DNA of 64,000 nt from CAJCJE01 sp035948315 (GCA_035948315.1 DASZJG010000060.1:77932-141931), one strand, 5' to 3'; shown: positions 26,539 through 35,593, counted from the stretch's first letter. Numbers and translations are program-made. The notes: generated from the letters alone by a model not told the origin.

Positions 26539-27062
26539 TCAGGGCATGGGCGCTGCCCAGAGCACGCGGGTCCCGCCACCGTCGAGTCACACTGGACGAA
26601 CCGCCGGCATTGACGGCGCGTTGGTTGAGGTTGTGCAGGCCGCTGCGCGCCACGGTGTCCCCTATGCCGACGCCGTCGTCGGTGACATCGATGACCAGAT
26701 CGTTGTCCACCGAGACGGAGACCAGCAGTTCGGTTGCTCTGGTGTGACGGACCGCGTTGCTGACGGCTTCCCGCACTACCGGCTCGCCATCGTCAGCCAA
26801 GGCGACCGGTGCGACGTCCAGCGGACCGGACATGCGTACCGTTGTACGCAGCCGTGGGTCGGCGGTGAGCTCGGTGATGGAACCACGCAGCGCAGGCGCG
26901 TTGGCCGGGTCGGCCAGCAGGTCGAAGATCGCGGTACGAATGTCCTGGATGACCTCGTGTAGTTGGTCGCCGGGCAGCCTGGCTTTCGGCCTGCCGCAGT
27001 GCCAGCGCGGCCTGGTCAGCGAAGGAGGCGACCACCTGCACGTCATGATCCTGGAAGACCGG
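26539..27062 (-). pseudogene. DevS/DosT-like sensor histidine kinase remnant
   Basis: Pieces in order: a GAF-domain end VFQDHDVQVVASFADQAALA, then after a frameshift DQLHEVIQDIRTAIFDL (dimerisation-domain end), then the ATPase N-box EAVSNAVRHTRA and G-box DVTDDGVGIGD, then GLHNLNQRAVNAGGS. After a further shift GGGTRVLWAAPMP reaches a stop at 26539. The block with the phosphorylated His (DLHDHVIQ-type in relatives) is deleted, as are the N-terminal haem GAF domain and most of the second GAF. It cannot be a working kinase. It lies beyond the third CBS-BON gene from devR. Confidence 0.8.
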
Positions 27063-27167
27063 TGAACCCGATGGCGGGCAACCGCCACCATCGGATCGGC
27101 ACGGGAGTCTGCATCAGGATCTGCACCGGAATCGACACTGGGATCGGTACTGACCTACGAGCGGTCA

Positions 27168-27744
27168 GTGCTCATACACGACGTGATCTACCGGGTCCGG
27201 GCGGCCGCCTCGACCGAGGATGGCGCGCCGGTGCTGATGCTGGACGTGGTGGGTGCGGTGCCGACCGGGGAGGTGGTCGCCGAGTTCAGCGCGCGCGTGC
27301 CGATCACCGCGCTGAATGACGTGGCCCGCCTGATCGACCAGGTGTTGTCCCGTGTCGCGATACTCGACACGGCCGGTACCGCGACGGCAGATCAGAACCG
27401 GACCGGCCGAGCGTCGAAAGCGGCGCCACCCAACAAACGGGCAGCCGTGGACATCCGAGGTCAACACGACACTGACCGAGCTGTGGCCGGCCAACGCGGG
27501 GTCGGCCGACGCGCGGCAGGCATTGAGAGAAGCCGCAGACGCACTGGGACGCAGCATCGGCTCGATCCGCTCGCGACTGCCGAGGATCGGTCTGGACCCC
27601 GTCGCCACGCGCGGCCACTTCACCCGCCATGGCGACCCGCCGCCCGGATTCTCGAGTCTCGGGCGCAACCGCGATCCGCGGGAGCCGGTGATCGTCCGGT
27701 GGCGTGTGGCCGTTCAGGCGCGGTCGTGGAGAGTGACCCGGTAG
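27168..27744 (+). pseudogene. Frameshifted small DNA-binding-like protein
   Basis: GTG at 27168 opens MLIHDVIYRVRAAASTEDGA with a beta-rich N-terminal half to about residue 75. The frame then turns basic and random. From about 27410 another frame carries a natural-looking basic linker and a SANT/Myb- or HTH-like segment: NGQPWTSEVNTTLTELWPAN, then REAADALGRSIGSIRSRLPR and IGLDP. The two halves look like one protein split by a frameshift. Function unknown; the second half resembles short helix-turn-helix proteins that bind DNA. Confidence 0.45.
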
Positions 27745-28082
27745 CCGTCGGGGTCGGCGAAGGTGAATGTCCGACCGAAGGGGCCGTCGAGCGGTGCGGA
27801 GACGATGGTGTGACCGTCGGCGACGAGCGCATCGTGAATGGCCTGGACGTCGCTGGCGTGCAGCCAGATCGCGGCACCGATGCCGGGCTGAGCAACGGAG
27901 GCGAGATCGGTGCCGGGAACGATATCGCGGAGCGCGAACGCGATCGGCTTCGTCTCGAAGACGACGGCGTGCGGAGGTCCGGCCTGCGAGCGGACGAGGC
28001 CGAGGTACTGCTCGTAGAACGCCCGTGAAGCGTCGAGGTCGCGCGCTTGGAGCGAGATGAAGTCGGGGCCGGTGGCGGGCAT
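27714..28082 (-). CDS. VOC-family (glyoxalase/bleomycin-resistance-like) protein
   Basis: A 122-residue single-module VOC protein: DFISLQARDLDASRAFYEQY, then AAIWLHASDVQAIHDALVAD and FTFADPDGYRVTLHD. The ATG at 28082 follows AGGAG. It is divergent from a MarR regulator, with two identical-type palindromes in the 63-base gap, so MarR probably represses it. Relatives bind or convert small electrophiles or drugs as dimers. The substrate is unknown. Confidence 0.85.
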   Translation of the reverse strand: MPATGPDFISLQARDLDASRAFYEQYLGLVRSQAGPPHAVVFETKPIAFALRDIVPGTDLASVAQPGIGAAIWLHASDVQAIHDALVADGHTIVSAPLDGPFGRTFTFADPDGYRVTLHDRA

Positions 28083-28101
28083 GATGATGCTCCTTCTTTA
28101 C

Positions 28102-28146
28102 GTGTCAGTCTTCTGACACGCATCAATCTATGTCAGAATACTGACA
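28102..28146. promoter_or_regulatory. Two MarR-type operators
   Basis: TGTCAGTCTTCTGACA (28103-28118) and TGTCAGAATACTGACA (28131-28146) share 6-base arms and are 28 bases apart. The second touches the MarR start codon. Autorepression and control of the VOC gene are inferred. Confidence 0.8.
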
Positions 28147-28604
28147 TGAGTCAAGGCGATGTCGGTGTCGACCTGGAGACGTCACTGGGCTACCTGCTGA
28201 AAGAGGCGTCGAGCGTCCTGCGCGCGGCCATGGAGGAGGTGCTGCGGCCGCTCGGGATGACCGTGACGCACTACTCCTGCCTCGAGCTGCTGGCTCAACG
28301 ACCGGGCTTGTCGAACTCCGAGCTCGCGCGGGGCGCGTTCGTGACCCGGCAGTCGATGAACGTGCTGCTCCAGGCCCTGGAACGAGACGGCTACGTGACC
28401 AGGCCCGCGGAGGCACCCGTCGGGAAGGTTCTTCCCACGCGGCTCACGCCTCGCGGCCGACGGAGTCTCGAGAAGGCGACCGTAGCGGTCCGGTCCGTCG
28501 AGGTCAGAATGCTGGCCGGCATGACCGAGACCGAGCAGTCTGGCGCGTTCCGGATCCTGCGGAGCATGATCCATTCCCTACGCGATGGCAACGACGGTGC
28601 CTAG
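28146..28604 (+). CDS. MarR-family transcriptional regulator
   Basis: A 152-residue winged-helix regulator with the MarR layout: dimerisation helix (TSLGYLLKEASSVLRAAMEE), HTH with HYSCLELLAQRPGLSNSELA and RGAFVTRQSMNVLLQALERD, and wing GYVTRPAEAPVGKVLPTRLT. The start is ATG at 28146 because upstream in-frame sequence crosses the operators. It probably senses a phenolic or oxidising compound and controls the divergent VOC gene. Confidence 0.9.
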   Translation: MSQGDVGVDLETSLGYLLKEASSVLRAAMEEVLRPLGMTVTHYSCLELLAQRPGLSNSELARGAFVTRQSMNVLLQALERDGYVTRPAEAPVGKVLPTRLTPRGRRSLEKATVAVRSVEVRMLAGMTETEQSGAFRILRSMIHSLRDGNDGA

Positions 28605-28938
28605 CTCGTTCCCCGGTGCACGTCTCGTCGCGCCCGGACAGGAGTACAGCCGAGCGTGCAAATCCGTGCAGGCGACCTCGAAACCGACTGACCCCGACTA
28701 CGTCCTCTTCTGCGATGAGCCAGCAATCGTGCAACTTCCCGCTCTCGCCCAGGTGGCTGTTTCCCTGTCTCTTGCATCGCCGCGTCTGCGTGATTGATGA
28801 GAAGATCTGCGGCAAGCGCGCCAACAGCGAGCCCACCGACCACGATCGCGCCCGACCGAACCGGACACGATCACATCGTTGTTGGGACCGGGGCGGAGTC
28901 ACCGCTGACGGGCTTTCCTGAGTGGTGTGCTGGCGGTT
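28605..28938. other. Intergenic region, nothing recognised
   Basis: This 334-base gap separates the MarR gene from the convergent ABC permease. Open frames in it have no codon bias or family features. No clear hairpin was found. Confidence 0.4.
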
Positions 28939-31308
28939 TCATTCGGTGCGCAGCGCGGTCGCGGTACGCATCCGGGTCGCCCAGATGGCCGGCGCGAGTG
29001 CGCCGGCGATGGCCAGGGCCGCGCCACCCAGCACCAACGGGATCAACACCGCCGGCTGGTAGACGGCCAGGTCGGCCTCGGGGACGGCGGTGCCGGCGGC
29101 CGCGCCCATGGCGGGCACCACCTGGTCGTGCAGGGCCATCCCGATCGGGGTGCCGACGGCGCCGGCGAGCAGGCCGAGGCCGGCGACCGAGGTGAGCACC
29201 ATGACGATGGTCTGCCGCGGCGACATGCCCAGCGCCTGGTAGATCCCGAAGTCACGCACCCGTTCCCGGATATCCAGTACGACGGTGTTCAGCACGCCGA
29301 ATCCGGCGACCGCGACCAGCATGGCGGTGAGCAGCGTGGCCAGCCCGTCCATGGCCAGCGCCGTGGAGCTCAGCTTGCCGGAGTTGGCCTGGGCGGTGAG
29401 ACCGTAGGGCGCCAGCGCGGTGTCCAGCGCGTCGAGGTAGCCGCCGGTGTCGGTGCCCGGCCGCAGGTCGATGTCGTACTCGACCGATTCGGGCAGCACG
29501 TAGGCGCCCAGGCCGGCCAGCGAACGGATATCGGTGAGGATGACCTCGTGCGTGGCGAACACCTCGCCGACCAGCGTTATCCGGGCCGAATGCCCGTTGC
29601 TGGTCAGGGTGACGGTGTCCCCGAGGCGAGTGCCGGTGTCGGTCAGGAACGCGGCCGGGACCACGGCCTGCCCGGGGCGCTCGAACCACGATCCGGCGAT
29701 CATCTGGTACGCGGCCCAGGAACTGTCGCCCTGATAGGCGATCACGTCGGTCTGGCCGGCCCGGCCGGCCACTCCCACCCGAGTCTGTCCAGTGGTGACG
29801 AAGCGCCGGGTGCCCGGCTGCGCGGCTATCACCCTGGCCAGGTCGGCGCTGGTAGCCGGTTGGGTGGTCGCGTTGCCACCGCCGGGAACCGGGGGTGCGG
29901 GCGGGCCGAACGCCTGCACCATCACCGCGCCGGGCGAGCGCCGGTTCAACCCGTCCTGGATGTTGTTGAGCGAGAGCACCAGGCCGAGCCCGAAGGTGAC
30001 GCCGATGGTGCCCAGCAGCACGGCGGCCAGCATGATCGCCGACCGGGCGGGCCGGGCGAACGGGCCGGCCAGGCCGAGGCCCACCGGCCTGGGGAGCGGC
30101 AACGCGCCGAGCAGTCGCCGCACCCGTCGGCCCCGGCCGGCGCGGGGCGTCCGGCCGATTGTGACCGCCTCGACCGTGCGCAGCCGCCCGGCCCGCAGCG
30201 CCGGCCCGAGCGCGGCACCGGCGACCACCACCAGTGCCAGCACCGGCACCACCAGATCGATCCACGGCTGCACCACCGGTGTGCCGGTGCCGAACGCCGT
30301 GCCCACATCCCCCATGATCGGAATGGCCAGCACATTGCCCAGCACGGTGCCCAGCAGCGTGCCTACGCCGGCGGGCAGCAGGGCCTGGCCGAGGTAGGCG
30401 CGCACCACCTGGCCCGGGGTAAAGCCCACCGACTTCAGAATGCCGATCCGGCGGGTCGCCGAGCTCACCGCGCCGCCGACCACGATCCCGATGGTCAGCA
30501 CCGACATCACCAATCCCAGCACGCCGAACGCGGTCACGAACGGCACGAAGGTGGCGGAATTCTGGACCGCGGCACGCTCGACCGTCAGATACGACGCGGC
30601 GGCGGTCAGCGCACCCGGCGGCACGGCCGCGTTGATCGCCGCGCGGTCGGTGTTCACCTCGGCCGCGGTGGCGGCGGCGCGGAACCGGTAGAGCATCTGC
30701 AATCCCGGCCGGGTACCCGGTCGGGTCAGCGCGGCGAGCGTGGCCGGCGACACCCAGGCGTCCGCGCTGCCGGTGATCGACGCGGCCAGACCGACCACGG
30801 TGAGCGTCGGATCGCCTGGCAGGTCCGGGAACGTCATGGTGTCGCCCACATTCAGCGGCGCGTTCTGGGCCGGCAGCACCACTTCGTCGTGGCCGCTCGC
30901 CCATCGGCCGGCTGTCAGCCGCAGATCGTCCACGGGTCCCTGGCTGCCCGCGCGGCCGACGAAGGTCATGGGTGCCAGGCGATCCCCGGTCGGCAGGCCG
31001 GAGCTGGCGGAGCCGGTGTGCGGTTGCAAGGTCAGCAGCGGAAACGGTCCGGCGGCGTCGGTCACTCCCGGCAGGTGCGCGGTGGCGCCGACCTGGATGG
31101 TGGACACCGTCGTCGCGGCGAACTCGGCGGTGAGTTGCGCCCCGCGCTGATCGGCGAACGCCGTGGCGAACGGTGCCGTGGCGGCGACCAGCAGGCCCGC
31201 GGCGAGCGTCGCCGCGGTGACCGCCATGGTCGTGGTCAGCGCCAGCACGAGGGTTTGCAGCCGGCGGCGGGACAGTCCGGCCCGGATCACCCGGCTCAAC
31301 GCGCTCAT
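28939..31308 (-). CDS. ABC exporter permease, FtsX/MacB type
   Basis: A 789-residue membrane protein with two FtsX domains. The N-terminal helix LVLALTTTMAVTAATLAAGL is followed by a large extracytoplasmic region, a three-helix FtsX block (VTAFGVLGLVMSVLTIGIVV, VGFTPGQVVRAYLGQALLPA, VLALVVVAGAALGPALRAGR), a second extracytoplasmic part, and a final block (LATLLTAMLVAVAGFGVLNT, LGMSPRQTIVMVLTSVAGLG). ATG at 31308 overlaps the ATPase stop (ATGA). With the preceding ATPase it forms a complete exporter for lipids, peptides or antibiotics. It is divergent from a two-component system. Confidence 0.92.
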   Translation of the reverse strand: MSALSRVIRAGLSRRRLQTLVLALTTTMAVTAATLAAGLLVAATAPFATAFADQRGAQLTAEFAATTVSTIQVGATAHLPGVTDAAGPFPLLTLQPHTGSASSGLPTGDRLAPMTFVGRAGSQGPVDDLRLTAGRWASGHDEVVLPAQNAPLNVGDTMTFPDLPGDPTLTVVGLAASITGSADAWVSPATLAALTRPGTRPGLQMLYRFRAAATAAEVNTDRAAINAAVPPGALTAAASYLTVERAAVQNSATFVPFVTAFGVLGLVMSVLTIGIVVGGAVSSATRRIGILKSVGFTPGQVVRAYLGQALLPAGVGTLLGTVLGNVLAIPIMGDVGTAFGTGTPVVQPWIDLVVPVLALVVVAGAALGPALRAGRLRTVEAVTIGRTPRAGRGRRVRRLLGALPLPRPVGLGLAGPFARPARSAIMLAAVLLGTIGVTFGLGLVLSLNNIQDGLNRRSPGAVMVQAFGPPAPPVPGGGNATTQPATSADLARVIAAQPGTRRFVTTGQTRVGVAGRAGQTDVIAYQGDSSWAAYQMIAGSWFERPGQAVVPAAFLTDTGTRLGDTVTLTSNGHSARITLVGEVFATHEVILTDIRSLAGLGAYVLPESVEYDIDLRPGTDTGGYLDALDTALAPYGLTAQANSGKLSSTALAMDGLATLLTAMLVAVAGFGVLNTVVLDIRERVRDFGIYQALGMSPRQTIVMVLTSVAGLGLLAGAVGTPIGMALHDQVVPAMGAAAGTAVPEADLAVYQPAVLIPLVLGGAALAIAGALAPAIWATRMRTATALRTE

Positions 31309-31994
31309 CGGGACACCATCGTGGTGTCCCGGGCGATCCGGCCGTCGACGAGTTCGATCGTCCGTGTCGCGCACGCGGCGGCGAACGCCGTGTCATGGGT
31401 GACCAGCACGATCGTCTGCCCGGCCCGGTTGAGCTCGGTGAGCAGGTTGCGCACGTCCGCCGCCGAGGCGCTGTCCAGCGCACCGGTGGGTTCGTCGGCC
31501 AGCAACAGGGCGGGCCGGTTCATCAACGCCCTGGCCACCGCGACCCGCTGGCGTTCACCACCGGACAAGCGCCCCGGAAAGGCGGCGGTGAGTCGGCCGA
31601 TGCCCAACTGGGCCAACAGTTCCCCGGCGCGGGTCCGGGCCGGGGCGGGTGCCAGCCCGGCAAGTTGGGCGGGCAGCAGCACGTTGTCCAGCACGGTGAG
31701 GTCATCGAGCAGGTTGAAGAACTGGAACACCATGCCCACCGTGCGCCGTCGGTACTTGGCCAGGCCGGTCTCGGTCAGCGTGTCGATACGCGTCCCGTCG
31801 ACCGCGACCCGGCCCTCGGTCGGCTTGTCCAGTCCCGCGATCAGGTTCAGCAGCGTTGACTTTCCGCTGCCCGATCGGCCCAGCACGGCTACCGACTCGC
31901 CTGCGGCGACGCTCAGACTCAGCCCGGCCAGCGCGGGCCGGGCGGCCTCGTAGCGCTTGCTCACCTCGTGGATCTGGATGATCGGAACCGTCAT
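31305..31994 (-). CDS. ABC transporter ATPase, LolD/MacB type
   Basis: A 229-residue nucleotide-binding subunit. Walker A GRSGSGKST near residue 40, Q-loop in GMVFQFFNLL, signature LSGGERQRVAVARALMNRP, Walker B LLLADEPTGALDS and switch His in VLVTHD. It energises the permease encoded directly downstream with a four-base overlap. It is first gene of the operon and divergent from a histidine kinase/response regulator pair that likely controls it. Confidence 0.95.
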   Translation of the reverse strand: MTVPIIQIHEVSKRYEAARPALAGLSLSVAAGESVAVLGRSGSGKSTLLNLIAGLDKPTEGRVAVDGTRIDTLTETGLAKYRRRTVGMVFQFFNLLDDLTVLDNVLLPAQLAGLAPAPARTRAGELLAQLGIGRLTAAFPGRLSGGERQRVAVARALMNRPALLLADEPTGALDSASAADVRNLLTELNRAGQTIVLVTHDTAFAAACATRTIELVDGRIARDTTMVSR

Positions 31995-32035
31995 GCGCCC
32001 TCCCGGAATTCGTGATGGGCGAGACGCTAGGTAGT

Positions 32036-32096
32036 GGACTCCGTTCGGCGCGTCCGGCGCGGTGATGATCTTTGCTCCGCCGCGCGAAGGAGTTCC
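32036..32096. promoter_or_regulatory. Large imperfect dyad between ABC operon and two-component system
   Basis: The left arm GGACTCCGTTCGGCGCG (32036-32052) pairs with CGCGCGAAGGAGTTCC (32081-32096) with small gaps. Its position between the divergent promoters suits a response-regulator site. Support is modest. Confidence 0.35.
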
Positions 32097-32188
32097 CGTA
32101 TGTCATCCGCACGGAGGACCCGTCAGGAGGACCAGATCGGGCCTACCGGGTGGATGTGCACTGATCGCCCGGTTGTCAGACTGGGCCG

Positions 32189-33463
32189 GTGAACCAGATC
32201 GTGATCATGGGCCGCTGGCAGGATGTCCTGGCCGCGCTGCGCCCGCTGCCCGCCCGGCGACCGCGGCTGTCCGGCTGGGCCTGGACGGCGGACGCGCTGC
32301 TGGCCGTCGCGTTGACCGGGGGTGCGGTTTACGACGCGCTGACCGTGAGCGAACGGGAACCCTCCACGACCGGCCTGCCGTCCGTGTCCGGTGTGCCGTC
32401 GGCGCCGCTGGCCCCGGTCCTGCAGCACATCGCGCCCGCCCAGTGGTGGCAGGTCCTGCTGGTCGCGCTGAGCGTGCTGCCGCTGTTCGCCCGGCGGCGG
32501 TTCCCGATGGCGGCGTTCTGGGTGGTGGTCGGTGCGGGTGCGCTGAACCAGCTCACCCCCGCTCTGTCCCCCACGTTCACGCTGGCCGCGTGCGTGATCG
32601 CCGCGTGCTCGGCCGTTCTGTACAGCCCCTATCAGGTGTTGGCGACCGCGAGCGCGCTGGTCGGTACCGGCCTGATCATCGGCGAGCACACCGACACCGG
32701 CCAGACCATCGGGCCCGGCAGCGTCATCCTGCTGCTGGTGGTGGCGGCCGGGTTCGTCCTGCCCACCTGGCGCAGGCGGGTCCACACCATCGCGGCCGAA
32801 CAGCGCGCCGCCACCCAGGACGCGCTGGAACAGGAACGATCCCGGATCGCGCGGGAGCTGCACGATGTCGTCACCCACAACGTCAGCATGATGATCGTGC
32901 AGGCGGGCGCGGCCCGCAGCGCGATGGCGGTGACACCGGAGCGGGCCGGTCTGGCGCTGCGCAACGTCGAATCGGTCGGCAGGGCCGCGATGACCGAACT
33001 ACGGCACATCATGGGCCTGCTCACCGTGAACACCGACAACCCCGACCAGGTGGCCGCCGACGAACTGCTGCCGCCGCCGGGCATCGCCCAACTCGACCCA
33101 CTCGTCGACCGGGTCCGCGACACGGGAACCACGGTGACGCTGTCGGTGTCGCTCCCGTCGCATCCTCTGCCGTCCGGCGTCGACCTGGCCGCGTATCGGG
33201 TGGTGCAGGAGGCGCTGACCAACGTCGGCAAGCACGCGGCCGGCGCGGCTGTCACGATCAACATCGACCACACCCCCGGTGAGCTGCGGGTGGAGATCGT
33301 CGACACGGGTGGGATCGCCACCAGCGCCGCGCATTCCGGTAGCGGCCGGGGACTGATCGGTATGCGGGAACGGCTCGCCGTCTACGGCGGTAGCCTGCAC
33401 GCCGGGGACCTCCCCACCGCCGGGTACCGGGTGTACGCGGTGATTCCGCTGGAGCTGCCGTGA
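32189..33463 (+). CDS. Sensor histidine kinase (HisKA_3, NarL-type partner)
   Basis: A 424-residue membrane kinase with an N-terminal sensor of about five helices (for example LLAVALTGGAVYDALTV and FTLAACVIAACSAVLY), a short coil, the H-box RSRIARELHDVVTHNVSMMI near residue 225, and an ATPase domain with N-box VVQEALTNVGKHA, DTGG and GSGRGLIGMRERLAVYGG. The GTG start at 32189 is supported by its position after the promoter gap. It probably detects a cell-envelope signal or drug and phosphorylates the overlapping response regulator. Confidence 0.92.
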   Translation: MNQIVIMGRWQDVLAALRPLPARRPRLSGWAWTADALLAVALTGGAVYDALTVSEREPSTTGLPSVSGVPSAPLAPVLQHIAPAQWWQVLLVALSVLPLFARRRFPMAAFWVVVGAGALNQLTPALSPTFTLAACVIAACSAVLYSPYQVLATASALVGTGLIIGEHTDTGQTIGPGSVILLLVVAAGFVLPTWRRRVHTIAAEQRAATQDALEQERSRIARELHDVVTHNVSMMIVQAGAARSAMAVTPERAGLALRNVESVGRAAMTELRHIMGLLTVNTDNPDQVAADELLPPPGIAQLDPLVDRVRDTGTTVTLSVSLPSHPLPSGVDLAAYRVVQEALTNVGKHAAGAAVTINIDHTPGELRVEIVDTGGIATSAAHSGSGRGLIGMRERLAVYGGSLHAGDLPTAGYRVYAVIPLELP

Positions 33464-34143
33464 CCGACTCGCTGCGCGTGGTGATCGCCGACGACCAGGA
33501 CCTGGTCCGGACCGGATTCGCGATGATCCTGGCCGCGCACGGCGTCGAGGTGGTCGGCGAGGTCGCCGACGGCGCGCAGGCAGTGGACGCGGTCCGCCGG
33601 GTCGAACCGGACGTGGTACTGATGGACATCCGGATGCCGAAGATCGACGGGTTGGAGGCGACCCGCCGCATCCTGGCCAACGCCCCGAGTCCACCCCGGA
33701 TCATCATCCTGACCACCTACGACCTCGACCGCTACGTTTATGCGGCGCTCAACGCGGGGGCCAGCGGATTCCTGCTCAAGGACGTGTCCCCGGAGCATCT
33801 GGTCGCGGCGGTGAAGTTGGTGCGCTCGGGCGACGCGCTGCTTGCCCCGGCGATCACCCGCCGGCTGATCGAACGCTTCGCCCCACACGATGGACACCTC
33901 GCCGGCCCGCGCCGGGAGCTGTCCGGACTCACCCCTCGGGAACTGGATGTGTTCCGGCTGCTGGCCAGGGGGCTCAGCAACGCCGAACTCGCTGCCGCGC
34001 TGCATCTCGGCGAGACGACCGTGAAGACCCACGTGGCTCGCATTCTGGCCAAGCTCAACCTGCGAGACCGCGCCCAGGCCATCATCACCGCCTATGAGAC
34101 CGGCCTGGTCACGCCGGGGACCCACACTCCCGACCCGCAGTGA
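33460..34143 (+). CDS. NarL/LuxR-type response regulator
   Basis: A 227-residue regulator whose GTG overlaps the kinase stop. Receiver: acidic pair in VVIADDQDLVRTGF, phosphoacceptor Asp in DVVLMDIRMPKIDG, switch Thr in IILTTYD and Lys in GFLLKDVSPEHL. LuxR HTH near residues 155-215: LTPRELDVFRLLARGLSNAE and GETTVKTHVARILAKLNL. It likely activates the divergent ABC exporter on sensing its substrate. Gene pairing is clear; the target is inferred from position. Confidence 0.93.
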   Translation: MTDSLRVVIADDQDLVRTGFAMILAAHGVEVVGEVADGAQAVDAVRRVEPDVVLMDIRMPKIDGLEATRRILANAPSPPRIIILTTYDLDRYVYAALNAGASGFLLKDVSPEHLVAAVKLVRSGDALLAPAITRRLIERFAPHDGHLAGPRRELSGLTPRELDVFRLLARGLSNAELAAALHLGETTVKTHVARILAKLNLRDRAQAIITAYETGLVTPGTHTPDPQ

Positions 34144-34297
34144 CCGGTGAACGCCCAGTCGGCGTCCTCGCGTCGAGTGCGGACGCTCGCGGTAGCTGTC
34201 GGGGCAAGAAGCATCCCCCGAGCGGCGCACCGCCGCTCCCGGTCTCCCGAGCTAACCTGTTTGTGGAGACCTTCGCCGAGGCCGAGGGGATGCGACG

Positions 34298-34570
34298 ATG
34301 GCCGGTTTGGTCGTGCTGTTTCTGATCGTGTGGTTCGTTGTGTTGATCGTCAAGAATCGCGGCAACGCAGGTAAATCCCGACCGCGCGGAAGGGAACACT
34401 CCGGCTCGAACGGGCGGCAGTACGGCCCCACGAGCGACGCCGGAGCGAGCCAGGGCGACGACTCGTATTACAGCAGCTGGTACTACCACGACGGGCACGA
34501 CACCAGCAGCGGGCACGACACCAGCCACCACGACAGCGGCGGGTACTACGACGGCGGGCACCACCACTGA
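34298..34570 (+). CDS. Small membrane protein with His/Asp/Tyr-rich tail
   Basis: A 90-residue protein: one N-terminal helix (AGLVVLFLIVWFVVLIVKNR), a basic Gly/Ser segment, and a low-complexity tail with repeated GHDTS and clusters of His, Asp and Tyr ending GGYYDGGHHH. The tail has about ten His residues and could bind Zn, Cu or Ni outside or inside the membrane. No family is recognised. It is a single gene between the response regulator and an oxidoreductase. Confidence 0.65.
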   Translation: MAGLVVLFLIVWFVVLIVKNRGNAGKSRPRGREHSGSNGRQYGPTSDAGASQGDDSYYSSWYYHDGHDTSSGHDTSHHDSGGYYDGGHHH

Positions 34571-34627
34571 GACGATGGCCCGGCCTTGACCGGACCGAAT
34601 CCTCCTGACACCGCAACGGCTTGGGGC

Positions 34628-35593
34628 TCAGTTGTCGGTGCTGAGTTCTTCTGGGAGCAGAACAACCTTGCCGTGGGGATGACCGGACATGCTCAGCGCG
34701 ACGGCCTTCCGCCATTCACCGAGCGGGTAGGTATGAGCGATCGGGATGCGGAATGCGCCGTTGGCCGCAAGTGCGGCGTATTCCGGCAGAAACGTCGCGA
34801 CCGGCGCGAGGGGGCCACGGTGGTCGAGGTTGACGCGCGCACCGTGCTGCCGTGCCTCGTCGTGGTTGCTGATGGTCATGACCCGGTGCGGTTCCCCGGC
34901 GATGGCGATGAGTTCGGGGATCGATCCGGCGTTCGGCGGCGCGGCGTCCAACACCAGATCGACCGGCCCCTTGGCGAGGTCGCGGACCCGCTCGGCCAGT
35001 CCCTCGCCGTAGGGCGTGACGAGGGCGCCGAGCGCCGTCAGTTCGGCGGCGAAGACGGAACCGGCGGCGGCGATGACCCTGGCACCGCGGCGAAGCGCGA
35101 TCTGCACGGCCGCGAATCCGACCATCGCGCCCGCGCCGTTGACGAGCAGGGTGGTCCCGGAGCCGACTCCCATAGCATCAAGCGTCCATCGCGCGGTCTG
35201 GACGACCATCGGCAGTACAGCCGCTTCGACGGGGTCAAGGCCGTCGGGCACGCGATACCAGCTGCTCAGGATCGCGGCATCGGCCACGCCCGCGCTCGGC
35301 TGGCCGACGAAGTCCGCCGATCCGAAGACGAGGTCTCCGGCCGCGACACCTTCGACATCCTCGCCGACCGCGTCAACCCGCCCGGCGGCGTCACAGCCGA
35401 TACCGCGGGGAAGGCTGCCCGGCATGAATCCGCGACAGAGTTCCCAGTCGGCCGGGTTCAGCCCGGCCGCGATCACCTGTACCCGGACGCGCCCGGCCGG
35501 CGGATCGGCGACCTCGATGCGCTCCTCGCGTAATACATCCGCGGGTTCGCCGTATTCGCGGAAGCGGACTGCTCTCGATGGAACGGGGCTCAT
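34628..35593 (-). CDS. Zn-independent MDR oxidoreductase (quinone oxidoreductase-like)
   Basis: A 321-residue medium-chain dehydrogenase/reductase. GroES-like N-terminus (EERIEVADPPAGRVRVQVIA, GLNPADWELCRGFMPGSLPR), then the NADPH fold LLVNGAGAMVGFAAVQIALR and a C-terminal dimerisation domain. The structural and catalytic Cys residues of Zn alcohol dehydrogenases are missing. Such enzymes reduce quinones or enones and protect against electrophiles. ATG at 35593 follows GAGGAGACC. Divergent from a TetR gene with a repeated operator between them. Confidence 0.9.
   Translation of the reverse strand: MSPVPSRAVRFREYGEPADVLREERIEVADPPAGRVRVQVIAAGLNPADWELCRGFMPGSLPRGIGCDAAGRVDAVGEDVEGVAAGDLVFGSADFVGQPSAGVADAAILSSWYRVPDGLDPVEAAVLPMVVQTARWTLDAMGVGSGTTLLVNGAGAMVGFAAVQIALRRGARVIAAAGSVFAAELTALGALVTPYGEGLAERVRDLAKGPVDLVLDAAPPNAGSIPELIAIAGEPHRVMTISNHDEARQHGARVNLDHRGPLAPVATFLPEYAALAANGAFRIPIAHTYPLGEWRKAVALSMSGHPHGKVVLLPEELSTDN

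Noticed and set aside
28927..31953. A 1008-codon plus-strand frame over the ABC exporter genes
   Set aside because: It consists of His/Arg/Gly-rich sequence typical of antisense shadows, while the minus strand holds complete ABC motifs.
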